Below are positions 18,455 through 28,102 of a stretch of DNA of 64,000 bases, one piece after another. The stretch spans positions 57,015 through 121,014 of the forward strand of contig QKAN01000190.1 in the NCBI GenBank assembly GCA_003246365.1, given 5' to 3'. The notes under the pieces were generated by a model. The model was not told the DNA's origin and searched no databases. It saw only the letters and a program-made list of their open reading frames with translations. Source of the stretch: Clostridia bacterium (GTDB taxonomy: Bacteria > Bacillota > Clostridia > Christensenellales > CAG-138). How positions within the stretch are numbered: position 1 is the stretch's first letter; each line of letters begins with the position of its first letter. The position numbers and the translations under genes were made by a program.

Positions 18455-19624
18455 TTTGTAGTTAGCTTTGTGTTGCTCGATTAGCGCTGCGTAGCGGTCT
18501 ATCGCGTTTTTCGCGATGTCGTCCCACGAAAGATAGATCGTCTTTCGCGCTGTCTTGCCGATTTTCTTTGTCATGTCCATGTCGCTCAGCGCCATGTCGA
18601 TAATCTGGCAGAGGCTTTCGGATGTGTTTTCGCAGAGGAATCCGTTTTCGCAGTCCAATATCGGTTCCGCTGTTGCGCAGCCGCGCACGACCACGCTCGG
18701 CGTTTCCATTGCCGCCGCCTCGCGCACCACCATGCCGGAGGTATCGTAGAGCGACGGAAACACGAACAAATCCGCGTTTTCATATAGCCCGTACAGGTCT
18801 TCTTCTTCCGTAATGTGTCCGGTGAACCGCGTCCGCTCGCCAAGGCCGAGATCTTCCGCTTTCTGGCGGATGGCTTTTGCGTCCGGCCCCTGCCCGGCAA
18901 GGACGAGGGTAAACGGTTTTCCGGTTTTCTGATACAGCGCGCATGCTTCGAGAATGCGCAGAATATTTTTCTTCCAGTTCATCTGGCCGCAGTAAAACAG
19001 AATCGGCTCATCCGGCAAGTCAAACCGCTCCTTCACAACCGCCGCGCGCGCCGCGTTCGGGTCGATATCCGGTGTGCCGTTCGGCATCACGATAATTTCG
19101 CCCACATAGCCGTAGTCGTAAAGCGTGTCTTTCGAACTTTGGCTGACCGTCCAGACTTCGTCGCAACGCTGATAAAAATTGACGATGGTTGCAACCGCGA
19201 TGTTGGCGAGCATTTCCGTTTTTGTCAGCTGATAAAAATCGTCATAGTAGCGCGAATGGAACATACCGATCATGGGAATGTTGCGCCGCCGCGCTACCCG
19301 TTGCGCCTCCAGTCCGGCGATAAAAGGCGAGTGCGCATGAATGACGTCCAGCTGTATGCTGCGCATACGCGCGTCATAGTGTGTGTCGAGCGAGGGAATC
19401 CCCGTGCTGTACTGCCGTTGCCGCGGTAGCTCCATGCTGATGAAATCGACCAACTCAAACGGATAGCCGCCCCGGTAACCCGCGTCCAACATGGGCGCGA
19501 TCACATAACACTCCTCGCCTCTGCGGGAGAGCGCGGTTGCATAGTTGTATACGACGCGGCCGACGCCGTCGACAATCGGAAGAAACGAGTCGCTGAACTG
19601 ACCTATTTTCATTTTTTTATTCAT
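18452..19624 (-). CDS. Glycosyltransferase family 4 (diacylglycerol glucosyltransferase-like)
   Basis: MKIGQFSDSFLPIVDGVGRVVYNYATALSRRGEECYVIAP...ADLFVFPSLYDTSGMVVREAAAMETPSVV. Confidence 0.87.
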   Translation of the reverse strand: MNKKMKIGQFSDSFLPIVDGVGRVVYNYATALSRRGEECYVIAPMLDAGYRGGYPFELVDFISMELPRQRQYSTGIPSLDTHYDARMRSIQLDVIHAHSPFIAGLEAQRVARRRNIPMIGMFHSRYYDDFYQLTKTEMLANIAVATIVNFYQRCDEVWTVSQSSKDTLYDYGYVGEIIVMPNGTPDIDPNAARAAVVKERFDLPDEPILFYCGQMNWKKNILRILEACALYQKTGKPFTLVLAGQGPDAKAIRQKAEDLGLGERTRFTGHITEEEDLYGLYENADLFVFPSLYDTSGMVVREAAAMETPSVVVRGCATAEPILDCENGFLCENTSESLCQIIDMALSDMDMTKKIGKTARKTIYLSWDDIAKNAIDRYAALIEQHKANYK

Positions 19625-19927
19625 ACCTTTCCGGCAAGAGAAAATTACGAAGATAATGGATAGAGCCGCTATCGCACCAGCAAATCACCGGCGCGAAAGA
19701 CAAACGCTCGCAGTAGGAACACTGCTACAGGAACATTCTACCACAACACCTGAAAACGTGTTATGATGAATGGCAAGGTTTTCGCCGGACGGATGTAAAA
19801 TCATTGTGTCAATTTGCAAGAAAACCGCGTGTTTTTTCCACGAACAGAACCCGAAAAAGCCGAAAAAATAAACGCGGTACGGATTTTTCCGTGTTGCCGA
19901 ACACACAACGCGTTGAATGGAACCCGA

Positions 19928-21004
19928 ATGAAAAAAAGAACCGCTACCCTGATTACAATCGGATTGTTTATCGTTCTTTTTATGGCAGCCCCATCCGCGG
20001 CTGAAGAAGCGCCTTTTTGCGGCGACTTGACCGGGGACGGGATTACCAGCGCTGCGGATGCGGCGGCGATGCTGCGCGGCCTTGCTTTCGGCAGGCTTTC
20101 TGCGGACGACCGGCCGGATCTGGATTTCACCTATAACGGCGAGATCGACGGAATGGATGCGCGCGCGGCGCTGCTCTATGCCTGCGGCGGGATCGAATCT
20201 TTGGTTGACTTTGGCGAGCGCGTTGCAAGCGGACTTTGCGATGAATCGCTGTTTGATCATTTCTCGTATACGGGAATTCGGGACGACGGGGAAGGTAACT
20301 ATAAAAGCGATACCGTCTCGGTTACGATTTCAAGCGGACGCGTGGAAACCAGCAACTATCATCTGGCGGACATTTACGTGCAGGATATCGCCTGTATGCA
20401 AACCGCGTTCAGCGGCGGGGTGTATCGCGGCGGAACGGCGACCGTTCGTAAAATGTTTGATGCGACATCCGGCGCGGTCATCGCCATGAACGGGGATTAT
20501 TACACGCAGCATTATTACGGCCCGATCATTCGAAACGGAATTACCTATTCGGATCGAATCAATCGCAGCTGGGATATTGCGGTTCTGCTGACAAACGGGG
20601 AACTTTTAACTTATAACTATCGCGAACTCACGACCGAAATACTGGAAGGACTGGAAGTCTATCAAAGCTGGGTGTTTGGGCCGGCGCTTCTGGACGCGGA
20701 AGGGCACGCGAAAACAAAATTCCGAAGCGCCGTAACGACGGCCAATCCGCGCTCGGTAATCGGATATTACGAACCGGGACACTATGCGTTTTTAGCGGTG
20801 GATGGACGATCCAGCAAATCCAAAGGATTGACGATGAGCCAGCTTTCGCAGCTTTGCGAAGATTTAGGGTTTGCGGCGGCGTATAATCTCGACGGCGGGC
20901 AGTCCAGCGTGCTGCTTTCGCAGGACGGGCCGATCAATGTTCCTTACCGGGACGGACGACCCATCAGCGATGTGCTCGTTGTTTGCGATCTGCAGGAAGA
21001 ATGA
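19928..21004 (+). CDS. Secreted phosphodiester glycosidase (NAGPA) family protein with N-terminal dockerin-like module
   Basis: Signal peptide; GDLTGDGITSAADAAAMLRGL and NGEIDGMDARAALLYA dockerin-like repeats; SVIGYYEPGHYAFLAVDGR and AYNLDGGQSS motifs. Confidence 0.82.
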   Translation: MKKRTATLITIGLFIVLFMAAPSAAEEAPFCGDLTGDGITSAADAAAMLRGLAFGRLSADDRPDLDFTYNGEIDGMDARAALLYACGGIESLVDFGERVASGLCDESLFDHFSYTGIRDDGEGNYKSDTVSVTISSGRVETSNYHLADIYVQDIACMQTAFSGGVYRGGTATVRKMFDATSGAVIAMNGDYYTQHYYGPIIRNGITYSDRINRSWDIAVLLTNGELLTYNYRELTTEILEGLEVYQSWVFGPALLDAEGHAKTKFRSAVTTANPRSVIGYYEPGHYAFLAVDGRSSKSKGLTMSQLSQLCEDLGFAAAYNLDGGQSSVLLSQDGPINVPYRDGRPISDVLVVCDLQEE

Positions 21005-21146
21005 CGGTACACGTTTCATTGACTAATAAGAAAATAAACAGAAAACACACCAGGGACACAACTGAAAACGAAAGATAGTTTAAAATAAAACAGTATAATT
21101 CAACAAAAAGACGGAATAAAACAAGAACCAAACGAAAACAAGAAAA

Positions 21147-22493
21147 ATGGAAGATTTATTTCAAAACCATATAGAAGTAAATGCGCCGCTTGCCGACCGC
21201 ATGCGCCCGCGCACGCTGGATGAGTTCATCGGACAGCGGCATATCGTTGGCGAAGGCAAGCTGCTCAGGCGCGCAATTTTAACAGACCGGCTGCAGTCGT
21301 CCATCTTTTTCGGCCCGCCGGGCACGGGGAAGACGACGCTCGCCGCCATTGTTGCCAATGCGACCGGCGGCGCGTTTGTAAAACTCAACGCCGTTACCGC
21401 GGGGGTCAAGGAGCTCAGGGTTATCGTGGACGAGGCGGAACGGAGGCTGAAGCTATACCGCCAGCCGACATATCTTTTGCTGGACGAATGCCACCGCTGG
21501 AACAAGACGCAGTCGGACTCGCTTCTGCCCGCGCTGGAAAAAGGCATCATCCGCTTTATCGGTTCCACAACGGAAAATCCGATGATTTCGATGACGAGCG
21601 CTATCGTTTCGCGCTGCCGCGTGTTTCAGTTTTATCCGCTGACAAACGAAGACGTGGAACAGGCGGTGCAAAACGCGGTTTTGGACGAGGAGCGCGGGTT
21701 CGGCAAACTGAATGTCGTTTTGGAAGACGAGGCGCTGCATACCATTTCCGCAATTGCAAACGGAGACTGCCGCAACGCGCTCAACGCGCTGGAACTCGCG
21801 GTGCTGACCACTTCGCCGGATGAAGCGGGGGAGATTCGCGTCACGCGGGAAATCGCCGCCGAATCCAGCCAGAAAAAAGTGATCAAATGCGACGAGCAGC
21901 TTTTTTACGATATGCTCTCCGCGTTTTGCAAGAGCCTACGCGGCGGAGATTCCGACGCGGCGATCGCCTGGTTTTCGCGCCTTTTATATGCGGGGGTTGA
22001 CCCGCGCATTATCGCACGTCGGCTCATCGCCCATGCGAGCGAGGACGTTGGCCTCGCCAACCCGCAGGCAATGGTGCAGGCTGTTGCCGCGGCGGACGCG
22101 CTGGAGCACATCGGTTTGCCGGAAGCGCGGCTTTCGCTCGTGCAGGCAATCATTTTTATCTGCGAATCGCCAAAGTCCAACAGCGTGGTCGTTGCGCTGA
22201 GCGAGGCGGCGGCGGACGCGGAGGAGAGTTTTGACGAACCGGTTCCGGTCTATCTTCGGGATACATCCTATTCCGGCGCGGGCAAACTAGGCCACGGAAA
22301 AGGATATCTCTATCCGCATGATTATCCGGGTCACTGGGTCAAGCAGGATTATATGCCGCCTTCGCTGAAAGGCCGGCGATACTATCTGCCGTCCGAACAG
22401 GGGCAGGAGGCGAAGATTCGCGAAAACCACGAAAAACGGGAAAAACTAAGACGCGGAGAGCCGATATCAACCGAAGAGAAAACCGAAGTTTAA
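21147..22493 (+). CDS. rarA: Replication-associated recombination protein A (RarA/MgsA AAA ATPase)
   Basis: PLADRMRPRTLDEFIGQRHIVGEGKLLRRAI...FFGPPGTGKTTLA; RRIIARRLIAHASEDVGLANPQA-type region. Confidence 0.95.
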   Translation: MEDLFQNHIEVNAPLADRMRPRTLDEFIGQRHIVGEGKLLRRAILTDRLQSSIFFGPPGTGKTTLAAIVANATGGAFVKLNAVTAGVKELRVIVDEAERRLKLYRQPTYLLLDECHRWNKTQSDSLLPALEKGIIRFIGSTTENPMISMTSAIVSRCRVFQFYPLTNEDVEQAVQNAVLDEERGFGKLNVVLEDEALHTISAIANGDCRNALNALELAVLTTSPDEAGEIRVTREIAAESSQKKVIKCDEQLFYDMLSAFCKSLRGGDSDAAIAWFSRLLYAGVDPRIIARRLIAHASEDVGLANPQAMVQAVAAADALEHIGLPEARLSLVQAIIFICESPKSNSVVVALSEAAADAEESFDEPVPVYLRDTSYSGAGKLGHGKGYLYPHDYPGHWVKQDYMPPSLKGRRYYLPSEQGQEAKIRENHEKREKLRRGEPISTEEKTEV

Positions 22494-22523
22494 CGCGCGT
22501 GATGCAAAGAGCAGGAGGCTAAG

Positions 22524-22976
22524 ATGACTGCACTGATTCCAATGACCAATATTACGTTTGCGCAACTGTTTGTCGCGATTTTTTCCGGCACATTCGGCTT
22601 GATGGGGCTTACCTTTCTCAGCGTCGGGCTGGGCATCATCTTTGCGCAGAACCGGAAACGTACGCTCTGCACCGCTTATACGGAAGGCGTTGTCAGCGCC
22701 ATGCAAAGCCAGTTTGGCACAAACGCACTTCGCGCTGTATACAGTTTTTCCATCGAAGGAAAAGAGATGCAGTATATTTCCAACTATTCCGGCATGAACG
22801 ATCTGCTCGTCGGGCAAGCGGTTCATGTGTATTACGATCCGTCGCGGATCGGGCGCATTTATATTGAAGAAGATTCTCTGCAACTGCGTCGATTTTCCCG
22901 CATGTTCACGATTCTTGGCGGCATCTTTCTTGCCGTCGCGCTCATCGTTGCCGTCGTTTTGCTGGGCGTGCTGTAA
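22524..22976 (+). CDS. Membrane protein resembling DUF3592 family
   Basis: Two TM segments flanking a beta-rich region (TAYTEGVVSAMQ...VGQAVHVYYDPSRIGRIYIEED). Confidence 0.6.
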   Translation: MTALIPMTNITFAQLFVAIFSGTFGLMGLTFLSVGLGIIFAQNRKRTLCTAYTEGVVSAMQSQFGTNALRAVYSFSIEGKEMQYISNYSGMNDLLVGQAVHVYYDPSRIGRIYIEEDSLQLRRFSRMFTILGGIFLAVALIVAVVLLGVL

Positions 22977-23090
22977 AAAGGAACAAAACAACCGAAAAAA
23001 ACGGTGGAATCCGGCCAAATTACGAAAAAAACCGCCGTTGCAGGATTGCGATGATATTTCGGACATTTTGTGAATAATCTTGGGGCATCA

Positions 23091-23119
23091 TTGGCAGAGC
23101 TCCGGCCTTATGGTAAACT
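23091..23119 (+). promoter_or_regulatory. Promoter of the CotH-VTC-DUF4956 operon
   Basis: TTGGCA - 17 nt - TAAACT with TGG extended -10. Confidence 0.55.
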
Positions 23120-23170
23120 GGACGTTGCGAAAATGCGATTTTGCAGCTTCGCGAAAGGAGCATTTATCCC

Positions 23171-26100
23171 ATGGCGAAACGAAGAAGGAGAGCTTCCGGC
23201 GCACGCAAGATGCTGATTATTCTGCTTCTTGCCGTCTGCGTTGTTGCGCTCATTCTTTATTTAAGAAACGGCGGACAGGCTTCCGATACAACCGGCGCGG
23301 GGCAGGTCGAGATCAACGAGGTCATGACCAGCAACAAAGGTACCGTGCCGGACGAAACCGGCGATTTTCCGGATTGGGTGGAAATTTACAACAACACCGA
23401 TTCGGCGCTGGATATATCGGGCTATGGTTTGACGGACGATTTAATCTCCGCTGCAAAGTGGACATTCCCCGAGGGCTCGGTGATCGAAGCCCGCGGGTAT
23501 CTTGTGGTTTTCTGCAGTGGGGACACTACGCGCGGCAGCATGCATACGCCGTTTAAACTCTCTGCTTCGGACGATGTAATTCTTTCCAACGTATCCGGCA
23601 AAGTGGTTGACAGCATCAGTCTGACGCCCGTGACGAGCGGGTATTCCCTCGGACGCAGCGCGGACGATGGAACCACCTGGAAAGAAATGCTGCCAAGTCC
23701 GGGTTATGCAAACACGGATGAAGGCGCGGCACAGTATCTTTCGACGCTTTCCGCCTCGGCGGACGAGTCCATCGGCGTATATATCAATGAGTTTATGCCG
23801 AGCAACGCTTCTACGCTGATCGGTCCGGACGGATCGTATTGCGATTGGATTGAACTATACAACACCACCGGTTCGGAAATCGATCTTTCCGGATACGGTA
23901 TTTCGGATTCCGCGACGCAGCCGCTGAAATACACGCTGCCCTCCGGAACAAAGATTGCGGCAAACAGCGTTCTGCTGATTTACTGCACAGGTCGAGAAAC
24001 GCCGGACGGTTCGGAAAAAATCGAGGCGCCGTTTGGCCTTGCGGCATATTCCGAAAGCGTGGTGTTCTCAACGCCCGCCGGACGCATTCTCGACGAATAC
24101 GACTATACCCGCGCAGGCACCGACATCAGCTACGCAAGAAATCCGGACGGCACGGGTGAATGGGCAACCACATCCCAGCCCACACCGGGATACACGAACA
24201 ACAACGCGGGTTTGCAGGCGTTTATGAAAACGCTCTCCTTCGGCACGGGAGATATCGTCATCTCCGAAGTGCTCAACGCAAACGTTTCGTATTTGAAACA
24301 GCCGGACGGAGAATACTACGACTGGATCGAAATTCATAACACGACGGGATCTCCCATTTCACTGGCCGGATATGCTCTGAGCAACAATGCGAAGAATCCG
24401 GCCAAATGGACGTTTCCCGACGTAACGCTCGATGCGGGCGAATATTTAACGGTTCTGGCGTCGGGAAAGAATGTCTCCGACGCGCAAAAAAAAAATAATC
24501 TAGAAACCAACTTTACCCTCTCTTCGGAAGGGGACGTCGTGTTTCTCTTTTCCCCGGACGCTACGATCCTCGATAAAATTCTCGTGCCACAGGGTCACGC
24601 GGACGTGAGCTACGGCAGAACGGATTCGAGCCTGCTCTTTTATGCAACGCCGACGCCAAACGCGGCAAACGGTTCCGGTGTGCTCGGTTATGCGGAAGAG
24701 CCAACCATTGTTACCGCGGGCGGCGAGTTTGGCAGCGCGCAGCTGGTGACCATCGAGGTACCGGAAGGCTGCTCGGTTACCTACACCACAGACGGAACGG
24801 TTCCAACCGAAAATTCTACGCGGTATTCCGGCCCGATTACGATTTCCAAGACGACGCCGCTGCGTGCGCGCGCGTTTCAAACGGGATATTACGGCAGCGA
24901 TACCGCGAGCCAGACGTTTGTCATCTATACCGGCGAAAGCACGATTGAGAACCATCAATTTACGCTGCCGGTGGTCAGCATCGTCACCGATCCGGATAAC
25001 CTCTGGGATCCGGACACCGGCATCTATGTCATCGGCACGGAATATGCCGCGACGACCACAGACCAAAGCCCGACCGACCTTACGATGACAAAAGGCATGA
25101 ACGACTCGAACTGGTACCTTGCCAACTTTAATGCGGTTTCATCTTCGCACCCCGATCCGCTCGGCAGAGACTGGGAGCGGGACGTGCATTTTGACTACAT
25201 CGACGAAAATGGCGTTTCCCAATTCAGCGGAGACGGCGTCGTTCAGATTCAGGGACAGTATTCGCGCAACAAAGAACAAAAGGGTCTCGCGTTGATTGCG
25301 AAGGGCGCATACGGCGACTCGATGTTCAATTATGCGTTTTTTGAAAACCGCGATATTACGAGCTATAAATCGATCATTCTGCGTGCCAGCGCACAGGACG
25401 CGACGAACAGCAGAATCCGCGACAACCTGGTGACCACCCTTTTTGAAGAAGGAGACACCGGACTGCCTGCGGATCGCAACGTAATTGTGCAGGCGCATAA
25501 ACAGGTTGTCGTGCTGATCAACGGACAGTATTGGGGCGTATACGACCTGATGGAGCGCATCACGGCGGACTTTATCGCCGAGCGGTTCAATCTGAACAAT
25601 CCTGATTCTGTCGATCTGCTCTATGGCAACGGTAACGACAAGTGCGTCCTCGCCGGCGACGGCTGGGAAGACTACACCGATATGGTGGAATGGGCAGGCA
25701 GTCACGATTTAAGCAATTCCGCCAATTATGAATACATCAGCTCGCTCATGGACGTGGAAAACTACGCAACCTATGTCGCGGCTGAAATCATCGTTGGCAA
25801 CTCCGACTCCGGCAACATCAAATACTGGCGCAGTACAGAAACGGACAACAAGTGGCGTTGGATTCTCTATGACTTCTGCTGGGCGATGAACCGCAACGAC
25901 AGCTATTCCGATACGGCAACTGTCGGATACCGCAGAGACTTTTTCTCCCGCTACTTTAACGTGGAAGGTCATGGTTCCAGCAAAGCAACCTCAACGGTGC
26001 TGATTCGCGCGTTGCTTGAGAATGCTTCGTTCCGGCAGATGTTCCTCGAAAAAACGGCGATCATGATCAACGACATCTATTCTCCGGAAAAGATCAACGC

Positions 26101-26338
26101 CATGGTAGACCGTCTGCAGGGCAACATTGCCGAAGAGATGAAGTATGATGTAGATATCTGGAACGACATCAACTATAGCTCCTGGCAGCAGCATTGCGAT
26201 AACATCCGCGCATACGCGGACAACTATAAGCCATACGCGCTGAAATACGTGCAGAACTATTTCAGCCTCAGCGACGCAGAGATGCTCAGCATCTTCGGCA
26301 GCACAACAACACTGGAAGATACAACAAATGACGGCTAA
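23171..26338 (+). CDS. CotH kinase-family protein with three lamin-tail (LTD) domains and a chitobiase-C-like domain
   Basis: Three repeats of VEINEVMTSN/VYINEFMPSN/IVISEVLNAN...DWVEIYN/DWIELYN/DWIEIHN; CSVTYTTDGTVPTENSTRYSGPI; GVYDLMERITADFIAERF and WRWILYDFCWAMN CotH motifs. Confidence 0.88.
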   Translation: MAKRRRRASGARKMLIILLLAVCVVALILYLRNGGQASDTTGAGQVEINEVMTSNKGTVPDETGDFPDWVEIYNNTDSALDISGYGLTDDLISAAKWTFPEGSVIEARGYLVVFCSGDTTRGSMHTPFKLSASDDVILSNVSGKVVDSISLTPVTSGYSLGRSADDGTTWKEMLPSPGYANTDEGAAQYLSTLSASADESIGVYINEFMPSNASTLIGPDGSYCDWIELYNTTGSEIDLSGYGISDSATQPLKYTLPSGTKIAANSVLLIYCTGRETPDGSEKIEAPFGLAAYSESVVFSTPAGRILDEYDYTRAGTDISYARNPDGTGEWATTSQPTPGYTNNNAGLQAFMKTLSFGTGDIVISEVLNANVSYLKQPDGEYYDWIEIHNTTGSPISLAGYALSNNAKNPAKWTFPDVTLDAGEYLTVLASGKNVSDAQKKNNLETNFTLSSEGDVVFLFSPDATILDKILVPQGHADVSYGRTDSSLLFYATPTPNAANGSGVLGYAEEPTIVTAGGEFGSAQLVTIEVPEGCSVTYTTDGTVPTENSTRYSGPITISKTTPLRARAFQTGYYGSDTASQTFVIYTGESTIENHQFTLPVVSIVTDPDNLWDPDTGIYVIGTEYAATTTDQSPTDLTMTKGMNDSNWYLANFNAVSSSHPDPLGRDWERDVHFDYIDENGVSQFSGDGVVQIQGQYSRNKEQKGLALIAKGAYGDSMFNYAFFENRDITSYKSIILRASAQDATNSRIRDNLVTTLFEEGDTGLPADRNVIVQAHKQVVVLINGQYWGVYDLMERITADFIAERFNLNNPDSVDLLYGNGNDKCVLAGDGWEDYTDMVEWAGSHDLSNSANYEYISSLMDVENYATYVAAEIIVGNSDSGNIKYWRSTETDNKWRWILYDFCWAMNRNDSYSDTATVGYRRDFFSRYFNVEGHGSSKATSTVLIRALLENASFRQMFLEKTAIMINDIYSPEKINAMVDRLQGNIAEEMKYDVDIWNDINYSSWQQHCDNIRAYADNYKPYALKYVQNYFSLSDAEMLSIFGSTTTLEDTTNDG

Positions 26339-27041
26339 GCGGGATCTCGCCGGAAAGCAATACCGGCACGAATTAAAATACGTCATCTCCGAAGGGGAGC
26401 ACCACCTCCTGAGCACGCGCATCAAGGCGTGCCTCAGGCAGGATTATCACGCTTCCATCAACGGCGGAGAGTATTTTATCCGCAGCTTATATTTTGACGA
26501 TCCGTTTGACTCCGCGATATGGGAAAAGTCGATGGGCGTGAGCTCGCGCGATAAGTTCCGCATCCGCATTTACAACCTTTCCGACAGCGCGATAAAACTC
26601 GAACGCAAGCATAAGGAAGGGCAGTATATCAAGAAGGACAGCGTGTCGTTAAGCCGCGCGGACTGCGATTCGATTTTGCACGGCAATATCGAGTGTCTGC
26701 GGTTCAACGAAAACCCGATGGCGATGCAGTTTTACGGCATCTTCAAGGCGAATTATCTCAAGCCGAAAGTGCTGGTGGATTATACGCGCGAACCGTATGT
26801 GTTTCCCGATGAGGAAGTGCGCATCACATTCGATAAAAACGTCCGCACCGCAATGCGCAACACAGATCTGTTTAATCCACATTTGGTGACGTACCCCGTT
26901 TCGGAGTTGCGCAATTGCATGATCCTCGAGGTCAAGTTCAACCGCGAACTGCCCGAATATGTGCAGCAACTGCTCACGCTCGGCTCAGCGGAGCGCACCG
27001 CCGCAAGCAAATATGTTTTTTGCCGTCAATATGAGTTTTAA
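26328..27041 (+). CDS. VTC domain (polyphosphate polymerase-like) protein
   Basis: YRHELKYVISEGEHHLLSTRIKACL...YFIRSLYFDD...KFRIRIYN...IKLERKHKEG: VTC/TTM-fold basic motif order; overlaps CotH stop. Confidence 0.85.
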   Translation: MTAKRDLAGKQYRHELKYVISEGEHHLLSTRIKACLRQDYHASINGGEYFIRSLYFDDPFDSAIWEKSMGVSSRDKFRIRIYNLSDSAIKLERKHKEGQYIKKDSVSLSRADCDSILHGNIECLRFNENPMAMQFYGIFKANYLKPKVLVDYTREPYVFPDEEVRITFDKNVRTAMRNTDLFNPHLVTYPVSELRNCMILEVKFNRELPEYVQQLLTLGSAERTAASKYVFCRQYEF

Positions 27042-27163
27042 AACGATCTCGCTGTTGTAGTATATATGCATCTGAATTACAACAGGGAAACGAAATTCGA
27101 TTTCTTCACGCGGAACGCGTGAGCAAGATATTTGTTATCAGGACGATGGTAAGGAGGAACTAT

Positions 27164-27856
27164 ATGAATCCCATTTTTCGCGCGGCGGACGATCCCCTCG
27201 CAACCGCGTTCAACCTCAAGGACCTATTCTCCAGCACGCTCAACCCATTGCAGGTGATCCTGACGCTGATCATCGCGCTCGGTATCGGCGGATTTCTGTA
27301 TTTCATCTACAAGAAGACGTTTGCCGGGGTTGTGTATTCGCGCTCGTTCAACATGAGCCTGATCCTGCTTACCATGGTTTCCGCGATGGTAATCATGCTC
27401 ATCAGCTCCAACCTGACGCTCTCTTTGGGCATGGTCGGCGCGTTGTCCATCGTGCGTTTCAGAACCGCAATCAAAGACCCCATCGACACGGTGTATATGT
27501 TCTGGGCGGTGGGCGAAGGCCTTGCGCTCGGCGCCGGGTTTGTGGACGTCGGCCTCATCGGTGCGCTGGTCATCGGCGTGATCATGGTGATCATCACCTC
27601 GGCAAAGGGCAACAACACCATGCCGTATCTGCTGATTCTGCACTTTGACGACCGCGCGAGCCAGCAGATCAAAGGCTTGATCCGCCAGCTGCCCAAGGCG
27701 CACATCAAGAGCAAAACCGTGCAGCACGACGGAATTGAGCTGACGATCGAACTGCGCATCCGCGAGAGCGACACCGACTTTGTCGATAAGTTCCTGCGCG
27801 TGCCCGGCGTTTTCGATGCAACGCTTGTTGCGCATCAGGGAGACCTGCTCGCGTAA
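27164..27856 (+). CDS. DUF4956 family membrane protein
   Basis: MSLILLTMVSAMVIMLISSNLTLSLGMVGALSIVRFRTAIKDPIDTVYMFWAVGEGLALGAG; ATG behind AAGGAGG. Confidence 0.85.
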   Translation: MNPIFRAADDPLATAFNLKDLFSSTLNPLQVILTLIIALGIGGFLYFIYKKTFAGVVYSRSFNMSLILLTMVSAMVIMLISSNLTLSLGMVGALSIVRFRTAIKDPIDTVYMFWAVGEGLALGAGFVDVGLIGALVIGVIMVIITSAKGNNTMPYLLILHFDDRASQQIKGLIRQLPKAHIKSKTVQHDGIELTIELRIRESDTDFVDKFLRVPGVFDATLVAHQGDLLA

Positions 27857-27884
27857 ATAACAGAAAACCAACAAAAAACAGATC

Positions 27885-27925
27885 GGCCGGAAGGACGGAT
27901 ACTACCGTCTTTCCGGCTGTTTTTG
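27885..27925 (+). terminator. Intrinsic terminator after the CotH-VTC-DUF4956 operon
   Basis: GCCGGAAGGACGGATACTACCGTCTTTCCGGCTGTTTTT. Confidence 0.85.
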
Positions 27926-28102
27926 CGCGCAAAAATTGCGATTACATGCCTGCTTTAAAAAGACCGCGTAAAAATGCGTAAAATTACGGAAAAAAGCGTG
28001 TAAATTCAAAAAAATCAACCCAAAATCGGGAGTTCTTTTCTATAATATATATACGGACTATGAATTTTATGTTATACTATACAAGAATAAATTTGGGGAA
28101 GT

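Noticed and set aside
23171-26338. CotH protein as a spore coat gene
   Set aside because: No other spore coat genes nearby; TM anchor, LTDs and VTC/DUF4956 partners point to a different, envelope-related context
27926-28102. AT-rich region upstream of recF considered as oriC
   Set aside because: No TTATCCACA-like cluster found by eye and no dnaA/dnaN adjacent; better explained as a recF promoter region
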